The notes under the pieces were generated by a model that saw nothing but the letters and a program-made list of their open reading frames with translations, was not told the DNA's origin and searched no databases. DNA of 64,000 nucleotides from Unio delphinus (Eukaryota > Mollusca > Bivalvia > Unionida > Unionidae), in NCBI GenBank assembly GCA_029339505.1, contig JAQISU010000033.1, positions 248,001-312,000 on the forward strand, written 5' to 3'. The position numbers and the translations under genes are program-made. Of the stretch, positions 12,301 through 24,300 are shown piece by piece. Numbering within the stretch: the stretch's first letter is position 1; each line of letters opens with the position of its first letter.

Positions 12301-15300
12301 TCAACAACACCATCAATTCGAAATGTTGACCAACAATGAGCTGCCCCATCACGCTTGAATTCATTAAAACAGTCTCTGATTTTACTAATCAAGGTTCTAT
12401 CAAGAATTTTATTCTTTGGTGTATCAGAAACTCTATCAAGATTGAATTGAACACTTTTCCAGGGCTTAATTTTCGATAATCTCTCGAACTCCTCCATACT
12501 ATAATTAAAACAAGCATTTAAATGAAAGATTTAAGTATAATGAATCATTGCAAATGGCTTATGATTGGATCAGTGACACCGTGTAACAAATCATGCAGAA
12601 ATGAATTCTGTTGGTATCATATGCAAAGCTTTCGTCGTGGAAGCCTTGGTCCGTTACCCTGTATTCGATGTGGGGTTGGGGTCAGGGGGAAGTCGCAATT
12701 ATGTCTTAGGTGTGGCGGCAAACGATACAGGGAACTAAAACGCTATTATGATAAAAGAATAAAAAATACTGTCATTGACCCCAACGATGACAAAATCATA
12801 AAGACTCCTCAAGATTATATACAGAGACTTATAATTAAACTAAACAATGAATTAGAAAAATAGTGTTATTATACAAATGAACCAAGAATTCAGACCTCAC
12901 CCCTGCTTGTTAATTATGAAGCATCCCGTAATGGTATTATCAGAACCCGCAGATTGAAGAATCCAGTTGGATTTGTGGTATTTGATGTTTAGTGCTGGGA
13001 AGAAAAAATATCTCTGTCACAGATTCGTCTTCGAGGTGTTTAATGGATTGATCAAGGATGGTTATGTTATTGATGATATTGATTCCGATTCTCAGAATAA
13101 TTCTTTACCAAATCTACAGGCTATTTCAAAAGAGACAGGACAAAAAATTCGATTTTCGTATGTCTATAACACCAAGGGAGACAACTCTTAAATATAACCA
13201 ATGGATATAACTAAGGGAGTTATCATTGTGATTTAGCGGCTGGGTATTGTTTTATAAGAAAAGAAATATTTTCTTTTTTTTTTAGTGTTTAAGTCAAATA
13301 ATCTGTCTCATTTAAATACCGTGAAACACCATTAATAAGTAATTTAAGAAAATAAAATAACACACCCTGTGGATTGCTGTATTAAGTTACCTTTATACTT
13401 TCTCCCTTAGATTGTGTTAACTTGTTTTATGGGTTATTGCGATTCAGCGGCTGGGCATTGTTTTGTAAGAAAAGAAATGTTTTCAAACAATTATATTCTT
13501 TTTTCTAGTGTTTAATGCAAATATTCAGTCTCCTTTAAGTACCGTGAAACACCATTACTAAGTAATTAAAGAAAATAAAATAACACACCCTGTGGATTGC
13601 TGTATTAAGTCGCCTTATATACTCTCTCCCTTAGATGGTGTCGGGTTGATAAGGGGGGGGGGAATAACAACCCCTCCCACCTACTCATATATCTTTATTA
13701 TATGTTTCTACTATTATGTGTAAATATAAGTGTTTTTAAATGTCTGTATGTAGTGAGTGTGGTGAAAATGTGTGTATGAGTGACGGGTGCTGGTGGGGGG
13801 TTTGACTATCATTTGTATAATTTAATATGTAAATATTGAATAAAGATTTTATGAAAATAAAAAAAATAAAAAAAAGGATGCCGACATGGCACCTATAAAA
13901 GATGTACAAATGCCCCTAGAGGGCGGCTACATCTATAAAAATTACATTACAGTATGGTGTCTGGTTATTTCCCCCTAAATTGTGATTCAGCGGCTTGGGC
14001 TATAATTAATTAGAAAAGAAATCAAATATAAAATGTTTTCAAACGATTATATTCTTTTTTTTAGTGCTTTATGCAAATATTCTGTCTCATTTAAATACTG
14101 TGAAGCACCATTAACAAGTAATTCAAGAAAATAAAATAACACACTCTGTGGATTGACGCTGCTGTATTAGTCACCTTATATACTAAATGAAAGGTTTAAA
14201 GCTGGGGCTTTCAAAGGCCAATCCGACCAGTCAAAAAATAACCCACGCCATTGACACGTGTGCGTGGTTGACTTTTCTCAATCATGCAACCGGGTTTAAT
14301 TTCATGGGTTGCTTTGATTGGTCGGATTGGCCTTTGAAAATCAGCCCCGTCGTTTCATGTTTGTGATGTCTGTGCCGTCCCATCATCATTACATCATCAT
14401 TGAATTATAATCCATCCTTAATTAGGTTAATTAAGTATATGTATACCTACAATCTGAGTGGAGATATATACGGTATTTGTGCTGTCCTTAATTAAGTTAA
14501 TTAAGTATATGTATACCTACAATCTGAGTGGAGATATATACGGTATTTGTGCTGTCCTTAATTAAGTATATGTTGTCACGTCACCCCAAGCATATCTTCT
14601 GGGCGGTCTAAGATGGCGTTTGCCACGTTAGGCCTCCCTTCCGGAGATGTATGTTTCGGGTTTCCTTTGGGCTTACTTGGATGTGAAGGCAACCAAGGAG
14701 TTCCAAAGATGTGTTGTCGTATATATGTAACCTCTAGGTCATTTCACGTAAACATACCCTCTTGTGATTCTAACCCGTTATTTGACGAGTTAGATTCACT
14801 CTTAGGGGAATATGTTTCCGGTGAATGTAAATATAAATGACCTAAAATAAATAACATCCATGGATGTAATTAGCTCTCCGTCACATTTGGGTAGCCCCGT
14901 ATGGTGTTCAAAAATGAATTACCGGCCAAATAGGGTCAAATCGAGATCGAAGAAATCTCAGAAAAAAAATGGAAATACTCAAAGAAAGAACCCTATGAGA
15001 GACACAGTGGCCTATATCAAGGGGGCGAAATGACTGATAACCGCTCATCATGGTTGTTATTTATTTTTGTCTGCATTTATATTTATATATACAGAATTAA
15101 TTTTAAAAAATATATTTATATATACAGAATTAATTTTAAAAAATATATTTATATATACAGAATTAATTTTAAAAAATATATTTATATATACAGAATTAAT
15201 TTTAAAAAATATAGTTATATATACAGACTGAATTTTAAAAAAGATATTTATATATACAGAATTAATTTTAAAAAAGATATTTATATATACAGACTGACTT

Positions 15301-18300
15301 TTATAAAGATATTTATATATACAGACTGAATTTTGAAAATATTAACAGCTCTTTTATTTTTGAAAAATGAATTAGAAATATGTATTATCATATATGAATT
15401 CTGAAAATATGAATAGCATCATAGTTGAAATTGCAAAATTGAAAAATCAGGATATTAAATTGTCAGATGGGTTAAATCCTGATCAAATCAAGTCGGATTT
15501 TCAGGATATAGAATACGGAGTTAGCACTAACAAGTATATGTTACCAAAGAAATATGCACTCATCAAAAAAATTCAAAATTCTATTCGAGACTCTCTTGCA
15601 TTTTCCAGTGAAGTAGATGTGTTTGTTCCGTTATATACTATCGTGGAAGGAATACGAAAAGAATTAGGTAACGAATATCAATTGAAAAAGGAAGTTAATT
15701 CTAAAATTAAAAACTTACGAGCGTTAATTCAAGAAAATGAACTATTTTGATTGACCGACCCTCAAAAGATTTTGTCAGACAGTAAAATCTCCTTGAGATT
15801 TTCATTTTTTTGTCATTTTTTGATTGAATCAGTGAAAATATTTCACACTGCGAAAATAAAATAGAATCCTAACAGCTTTGAAAGTTCTTTTAAGAACTTT
15901 TCCCTATGGAAAATCCAATGCAAAATCGACTACTTGACCCTACGAGGTTTTTTGATGAAAATCGATGAAAAATGACCAAACGTCACTGAAAACAGGCAAA
16001 AATTGATGAAAAATGGCTAAAAATCATTACAAATGAGTTTTAACAGCTTTTCCTTATGGAAAATCCCATGTAAAATCGACTACTTGACTGTAAAATCTCT
16101 TTGAGATTTTCAACTGAAAACCACCAAAACTGTCAAAAACAGGCAAAATCAATGGATAAAAAATAAAAATATTTCACAGCAATAAAAAATTGGACCGTTA
16201 AGGATGGAATCATCGATGGGAAAAATTGTTTTGCAATTGAAAAATGGTTTCTGATTTCAAATAATGGTCAATGAAGCATTAACGACCCGATTGGCCCGTG
16301 AGCGACTAGATGCTATTAAGAAATTTATACCAATTCGTGACTCTGTCAGGAATAAACTGCAAGAACGACAGAGTCTTCAGACTGATTTTGCTGCGGGATC
16401 TGAAGAGTTGTTTAAACCAATAACTACAACAACGAAACAGATAGTGTCAACACTCTCTGAGCAAGGAAAAAAACAAGAAGAGACTTTTCTCCCTGTGTTA
16501 GAAAAAATAGCAAAAAGAACTAAACAAACAAAAAAATCATTAAAAACACTTCCAGTGGATATAGTAGCTACTTCACGGCAACAACAAAAAAAAGAGCAAG
16601 TACTAGAAGAACTAGGTGCTATTGCAAGAAAACAAGAAGAGGAAGAAGACGTTACTATATCAAAAATGTATTCACCGCAAAGTATATTTACAAACTATTC
16701 ATACAACATAATTAAAAGTTTTAAAAATGACAATAATTTAATTAAATTTACCGTGTGGAATTTTGCACTCGATCAAAGAGAAATAGCTGTAAACAAAGAG
16801 TATAAAGAGTATATAAAAAACGACGAGAATTGGATAAAAAAATATACTTGGCAAACCGTGGTAGATTTAAAATCACAGAAGGTAACCGCAATGATTTTGA
16901 GAGTTTTAAAGACAAAGTATTGAGTAAAATAAATCAAATGAATATAGTAGTTAAAGAGGATGAAGAGGAGTCAACTGAAGATAAGTATTTAGGTAGCGGA
17001 ATAGTTGAAAACACTAGCGTTACTTGTCCTGGTAACATTCTCAGTGATATATCACGGTTAGAAGTCCTCATCGGAGGGAAACGAGCCGAAAATAACTCTC
17101 CGGAAATAATTAATGAAGCAGCTGATATCTGTAGACGATTATTTGCCGGTGGTATCATGGACATTAATGTATATCGAGAACTCATTGCTGAGTTAGTTGA
17201 AAATCACAAAGATGCCCATGGTTATTACAGCGATTGATTACTAATTAAAAAACTACTAGTTTTATAACAAGATGATTATACACTACAATCATGATAAACC
17301 AACCCCCGTCTATGTAGTTAATTCACGGTTTCCAGTTTATAGAGCATACTACGGAGATGGTTTAGGTAATACCATTTTAGGATTCTTTTCAAGAACGGCC
17401 CCAAAAGTGATGCCGTTAGCTAAACAACTAGGAATGAAAGCCATTGATGTTATTCGTGATAAGGGTATTAGTACTGTTGGAGATCTTGCCGGGAAAGCGT
17501 TTTCAACTGCGAAGGATAAAATAACATCATTAGTGAGACGAAAAAAGAAACCGTTACCGTCTACAGAAGAAATGCCTGCAAGTGTTAGTAAAATAATAAA
17601 TAACGCAGTAGATGAAAAACTAGCGTCGATGGTAAATCAAGAGGACCAAAATAACATGACAGCAAACATGATAGCAGGAAGTGGCTTTAAAAAACCACGA
17701 CGAAAACGCTAGCGTTTTTCACGATGAAATGGAAAATCCGATTTAGACTCTGATAAATAGAATAAAATGTTCAAAAGGTCACCTGATCCAGCATTTGATA
17801 TGGATGCCCCAGTGCGTAAAGATGATTCTGTACGCGATTTTCAATTTTATTCTTATCACGCAGTACAACCAGATCTCCGATCACGAATTGAACTTCAAGT
17901 TCATGATACCAGTAAATACTTTTTGCCTTGTGAAGCGTTTATTGAAGTAGAAGGAGAACTTGTAACAAATGATGCTGCACATAATGATCCTCCATATGAC
18001 ATTAGCCAAACTACCCGAGTTGGTTTTGTTAATAACGGTATCATGGCGTTATTTGAAAGCGCTAGATATCTCATTGATGGAAAAGAAATTGAATCCATTG
18101 ACCGTGAAGTTGATGTGGCTACAACAATCATAGGGTTAGCAAGATATTCTGATGATTATACAAGATCAACGGGTCCATCTATGATGTTTGCAAAGGATAT
18201 TACTGATAACGCTGAACACAACCAGTATTCTAGAGTCAAGGCAGCACATGCTTCTTCAGCTAATCCAGCACCAGCCGGATATACAAGACCAGCTAGTGAT

Positions 18301-21300
18301 TTTGATGTCATAAATACTATTACTACTTACAATCTAGGATTTGCAACACGCGTAGCAACATTACAAGGACAGCGTCGACAATTTTCATGTGCAATTCCAC
18401 TGCATCATATATTCGGATTCTGTAGAAACGTCCGAAAAGTTATTTATGGAGCTAAACACACAGTAGCGCTTGTACGAAAGGGTACTGATAATGATGCAAT
18501 ATGGCGTGATGCTGGTGTTCCTGATGGTAAAGTCGTTTTAACAAAACTATCATTGTGGATGCCAGTGTTAACTCCATCAATCACAGCAGAAGGAAAATTG
18601 TTATCATTTATGGACCAAGGAGGAAAGTCGTTATTGAGTTGGTTATCAGTGACTACGGATACTAAACAAGACAATGTTGATGGTACATTCACATGGCACC
18701 TGGCATCAAAACAAGGGATTTCAGCTCCACGTCATATATTTATTGCATTACAGAATAATGCACGAGTTGGTAATCAACAACGAAGTCATATGATATTTGA
18801 TCAGTTAGGTGTTAATGAAGTCTCGCTGAGAATAAACGGACATCAGGGACCATCTGAAGATGTGCAACTTGATTACGGTCAAAATCATATTGCACGTGTC
18901 TATCATAACCTGTTGTCATTTATGGCACGTGATCAAAATGTCGATACCGGTTTGCAAATATCACAATATGATTTTAAAAATCTGTATCCGATCTATTACT
19001 TTTCACTGGAACATCTTGATTTAACAAGACAATCTGTCGTTGATATACACTTCAGAGCCCGTGTAACCCGTCCTGGTGGTATTGCTAATTATAGAGCGGT
19101 TGCTGTCATTCTCAGTGATAAATCAATGCTACTTGAAGGTGTTGGAGGAAGAATGAGATTTATTGATGCACCAGTAGAAAATCTTTGATTGAAATTGTAA
19201 ACGATTTAGAATCAATCAATTATGTATAAAATGTCATATAGTGTTATTAGTGTTGCGTTAACTCCTGGTCAAATCAAAAAATTGCAATCAGAATCGGCTA
19301 AAAAATGTGGAACCACAATCACGTTGAAACCTAATCAAATGACTGGTGGTGCAAATAAATTATCGCTGACAACTCGTCAAGTGAAACATTTCAATGATGC
19401 TTTCAAGGATAAAAAAGGAGTTCAGATCACACTCTCTTCGGCTGCTATCAAAAATATGATAAAAACAGGTGGTATATTTCCGTTGTTTGCTGCAATACCA
19501 GCATTGGTTGCGGCAGCAGCCCCAGCAGTAGCAAAAGCGGCCGCATTGGGGGTAGTTGGAGGCTTGGGAACAAAAGCGGTACAGAGCATTGCTGAATCAT
19601 ATGAACCGAAGAAAGGTCGAGGGTATAAAAAAAAGGGACGATCCGTTCACGGATTGGGTCTAAGACTACCAGGAACCCCGTATTCATGGTACAGCGGGAG
19701 ATCCGTTCACGGATCATGCCTGAGACTACCAGGAACGGTTTATTAATTCAGAAATCTTCGATGGTTCCAATGTCCAATTTTGATTTAATGGATGCTGCTA
19801 AAAAACTAGTGATTAAAAATTTCAGAGGTGTTTTTATGAAAGATCAATTACCACATCAACCAAACAAAACTGAAACAGGTATTATTAATCTCGATAACAG
19901 CACCGGACCTGGAACTCACTGGGTTGCATACGCTATTGATCCACGTGGGATTGTCTATTTTGATTCATATGGATTAGCCCCACCAAAAGAGTTTATGCGT
20001 TACATAAAACAATTTCAAATGAAGACTTGGTATTCTACGCTACCAACACAACAAATCAATGACCCACCAATATGCGGCAGTGAAGTATTAAATGTCCTTG
20101 ACGCTATTTCAGCATCTAGAAAATCACCACACATTGTCGTAAATGACTACACTAGTAATCGCTTTTTAGAGAGAGATATATAAAATATCATGATTGATAT
20201 TTGGGGAAGACCTCTGAAACCCAAACCCGATGACACTGCAACTCCTGATTCTATCAAGGATATAAAAAAAAAAATTAAAGATGAAATCGCTGAGACGTTG
20301 AATTTAGTAAATGTTGACCTGAACGAAATAGTTGTATTTCAAGACAAACAGGGTAAATTGAAATCTAGTAATATTTCTCTGGATGATATTTTCGTTAAAC
20401 AACAAAACGCAATCGAAAACACCGTTGCGTTATTTTCCGATCAGGGTAAATTGAAAACCAGTAATATTTCTCTGGATGATATTTTGGTTAAACAACAAAA
20501 CGCAATCGAGGATACTATCGCGTTATTTTCCGATCAGGGTAAACTCAAACCGGGTGTACTTTTTTCGACGATTACAGATCGATTTAAAACTCTCAACGAT
20601 TCTGCGTTGGAACTAGAAACACTTCAATCTAAAACCGAAGAACACATAAAACAGTTTACCGCATTTCGTAGAAATATCATTGATAAATTTATTGGAACTA
20701 CATTCGATAAAATTGAACTAAAACTCCCTGATATTAAAAAATCCATCGATGAGACGTAAAACTTCATCGAAGCCGTCAAAGGTGATCTTTCGAGGATGAT
20801 AACAACCATTGAAAAAACAAAAATTCCTCATGAGAAAACCAACAACTTAGTATACACGATCCAACACGGATCATTGGAGTGGTCACCTACAAACAACAAA
20901 TTAGATATCACTGCAACCGTTAAGGGTATTTATCGATTAACACTAGTAACACCATTGTCTCAATTTAATATTTCATCGTCCAGTTCATCCGGGGTCAATA
21001 ATACGATTTCAACGATCATCGACAAGGATAGAACTGAAAAGTTTACAATTACATCTACTGATAAAGATTTGGTTAGGGTCTCAACAACGTGGTATGTGGA
21101 ATTCGTAGCGAATTTAAGTAAATCGTAATTGAAAACGATAGCGTATTTAAAATAAAAATGATTTCATCATCGCAATATCGCTATGATCAGGTCAGAGAGT
21201 ATCAAACTAGACTCAAAACCTTGTCCGAGGAGTATGCAATGAAAATTAAAAAATACCGCAGGAGAATTACCGCAATTGATGTTACTGTGTACGCTGTGAG

Positions 21301-24300
21301 TGGTGTAATCACCGGAGCTGGTATTATACTGTCTTCAGTGACAATGATGGCTCCGATAGCTGTTCCGATTTGCATTTCTGCGGCAACAACAATCGCTGGA
21401 ATAATTTCAATAATCACAAAAAAAATATCCTCATGCAGCCAACGGAAACTACAAGACTACATAATTCAATTTCATGTTGTGTCCACTGCATACTCGCAAT
21501 TATCCTCATTGATATCGTCATCGCTCGATGATACAATTATATCAGAGAGTGAGTTTTCAGCGATGGTAGATATATATAATTCTGCGATGTCAAAATTAGA
21601 AATACAACATGAGTATAATAACAATGACAACACAGATGGAATTACTTCAACAAATAGTGGAGAACACAAACCCAGTACAAACAAGCATGATCTCAATAAC
21701 CTCAACGAATCCAGAATTCAGTGTCAATTTCCCCTCTCCAGTCCCAGTGAAGGAGATAGCGCTAGCAAAATTACGAGTATACCACAGTTGGCCAAATATT
21801 AGGTCAAAATCATTTGGTGGTCAACAACCCAATAATTCACTGGTATTTGCAAATAAGAATAAACCCGACGGTACCCCAGACTGGAACGTTGTTTCCATAC
21901 CAACCGGATCATACCAAATCGAACAAATCAATAACGAATTCGCGCGTAGAATAAAATCGATTACTGGAAAAGAGTCAAAAATAGCTATAACAGTTCATGA
22001 GCCAACACTATCATCTGCCATTGAAATAAGCACAGAGGGTTATGTCGTAGATATCTATCAGAGTTCTATTAGAACCGTACTGGGATGGCTTGAAATCCCA
22101 CCCGGGGGAAAAACCGTTAAATTACCAGAACCACAAAAAACCGATTATATCACAGACAGGATAAAATCTGATAATCCAATAAAGAGTTATAAAGATTATA
22201 ATAAGTGGGAACTTTTCAATGGAATTGTAGAAAATAACGTTGTCAAATTCGTACCCCGACAGAACAAAATTACTGAAAATTTCACAGCGATGGAATATGA
22301 TTTTTTACTGTTGTTAATATCCATTAAATCCGGCACTCTCACCCGAGATGAATTTATCAGCGTTGTAGAAATATGTAACAAAATCATCAATGACATGGAA
22401 ACATTTCATTCACAAATTATTCAAGAGATATTAGGTGACGATAATCCTAAAACGAGAACAGAGTTTGCGATGAAAGGTAATATACGCGTAGAAGATATTC
22501 GTGAGTTTAAACTACCAGGATATAATATCTCAGAATTACAAAAATCTCTCAGTGATGCCATCGATGAAGGTTTCAAAAAAATCCATGATACGTGGAAAAA
22601 AACACCATCACAACCACAAACAATTATCCTCAAACATAATAATGACCCAGATGGTGGTGGCAGGCATATTGCTCCGTTCAATGTGAATATTTCAACGGTG
22701 ATTGCGCTCAATTTAGTATGTGATGTGATCGAAGGAAGCTATCAAATAAATTTTGAACGATCAAATCAAGCTCAGCAAGGATATATTTTGTATTCATTTG
22801 CACCAATAGCTCCTCCAGGGTTTTTAATAATTGAGTCCCCGGTGAATCCAGTCTATACGCGATGTCATAATAATTCATTAACCAGAATTAATTTCAAACT
22901 CACTGACCAGTCTAATAATCTGATTGATTTACAAGAGGAGGTTTTACAAGTTAGTCTATTAGTGAAATCATAAATGATTTTCGTCCTATGGACTTTCATC
23001 CTGAAAGGATTTTCGTCGTAGTAAAGACTAGATCAAATATTCGGTTAAAATCACCGTAAACCTTAGCAGCAGAGAGGGTGAGTGACAACATCATTGTGAC
23101 ATTTATGATTCATCAACGAAAACGCGAATACAACATCCCATGTTTTCAGACAACAATCACTGTCATTTTTTTTTCTAGTTATTCGCGAGAAGGGTCTAGT
23201 GTTATTTGGAGGGGTATAATCAAAAATAAAAACAAAAAATGTTGTAGGATTCACCCTCTCTGCTGCTCATACAAACGAATATGTTTGAAAGTATCGAAAC
23301 TTCTTCAACGTTCGTATGTCTTAAGGAATTGTGATTAAATGATTAAAACTAATAGTATGATTGGTGCCTGCATTTCATTACCTGACGTCCATACCAAACA
23401 CATACCCATGCATAGTTTTCTAACCCTACAGTACAAACTGTGCATTATTAATACATTTTGATATATGCCGCCATTACATTTAAACATAATGAAAAAATTT
23501 ATAAATGCGCATTTCCCATCATTCATCATATTCAATAAAAACTATTCGGATGTAAGTCATATATGTATTTTATCCGACTAAGCAATTTGTGTTAACAAGA
23601 AAAGGATTATGTCGTTTTTACATACGTGTTTGAGATTAACTGTCATTGAGATTTTAGTAAAATTAGAAGAAAACAAAATAAAATATTAAATTGGATATGT
23701 GAACATAAATTAACGAAATGACTATTTTATAACAATGCTGGATTTCTTGAATATTCCCTTACGTGAACTTTGTTAAGATGTTCATATTTTTGTACCTAAT
23801 TTGCTAAGAGTCAAACTAAAACATCTCCACGCAGTGTAGAGTATGTATGCATATTTGAAAGTATGTGTAAAAACGTGTAATGTATATATACATGTATGCA
23901 TGTATGAATCTATGTGCGTTTCTATGAATGTATTATGACAAGCAAAATATATCCATCAATATCATGAGAATAAATAAGTTACCTTTTATTTTCCATGATT
24001 TATCTGGTAGCAAAGTAAATGAATATCAACATTGAAAACAACAACTTAGGAAAGTTCAGCTAATTTTGATTTTTCTAAAGTATACAACGAAAGATTAAAA
24101 TGTACCTCAATGATTTTTTTCTCGCTCGTAAATAATGACAAATATAATACAACAGGTTTGCAAGAATAATGTCCTCAATAAAATCCCATTTTAAATATGA
24201 TGTGTCACCTATAAATGCCTTTAGGCTGATCAGTCAACCGATTTCAAATACAATAAGGAACGGAATGTACAATATTTATTAAAATGTCAACATACGCTTT

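Larger units (their letters stand above)
9014..12497 (-). pseudogene. Family B DNA polymerase - SF1 helicase - HNH-like tail, one broken gene
   Basis: Read 12497 to 9014, the pieces form one long replication protein: N-terminal region, polymerase motif A, motif B region and motif C (ATDSFY), then an SF1 helicase and a Cys/His tail. Breaks: a -1 change at the A7 run 11916-11910; a -1 change near 11380-11374; a +1 change near 11007-11004; an in-frame TAG at 10593-10591; a -1 change in the A11 run 9240-9230. The third frame lies in phase with none of its neighbours, so no single reading frame covers it. Polinton polymerases are usually protein-primed and about 1,000 residues long, which fits the span. 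A helicase fused to the polymerase C-terminus is unusual. As assembled it cannot make a full-length protein without recoding. Confidence 0.85.
13192..15393. other. Repeat-rich zone without a convincing gene (2.2 kb)
   Basis: Between the broken HNH gene and the first right-half gene there is no long open frame of protein-like composition. It holds three diverged direct repeats, a G9 run near 13652, a MITE-like inverted repeat, a 70-bp tandem duplication, a 33-bp minisatellite, and possible promoter-like sequences near 14574-14616 (GTCACGTCAC, AAGATGGCG). It separates the replication half from the morphogenesis half and could hold control sequences or cargo decay. Confidence 0.6.
6632..23267. 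mobile_element. Polinton/Maverick (adintovirus-like) element, 16,636 bp
   Basis: A complete element bounded by 242-bp terminal inverted repeats and an exact 5-bp target duplication (CATAC). It carries the defining Polinton set: retroviral-type integrase, family B DNA polymerase, A32/FtsK-type packaging ATPase, adenovirus-type cysteine protease, double jelly-roll major capsid protein and penton-like minor capsid protein. Extras are a phospholipase A2 domain, a fibre-like protein and zinc proteins. It sits in unit 3 of the host array: array sequence resumes in the same phase on the other side once one CATAC is removed. Established knowledge: Polintons encode both transposition and virion genes. 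Inference: the insertion is recent, because the ends show no differences. Several genes are broken, so this copy may not be autonomous as assembled. Confidence 0.96.

Noticed and set aside
9014..12497. Introns as the cause of the polymerase frame changes
   Set aside because: The frames meet or overlap within a few bases at A-rich runs, leaving no room for an intron.
15030..15329. 99-residue ORF of repeating IYIYRINFKK
   Set aside because: A by-product of a 33-bp minisatellite with a period divisible by three.
18444..18692. Minus-strand ORFs inside the major capsid gene and other virion genes
   Set aside because: Shadow frames of strongly supported plus-strand genes.
20760..20795. Stop-codon readthrough in the fibre-like gene
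   Set aside because: The stop is TAA followed by AAC, not a known leaky context such as TGA-C or TAG-CAA. Mutation or sequence error is simpler.
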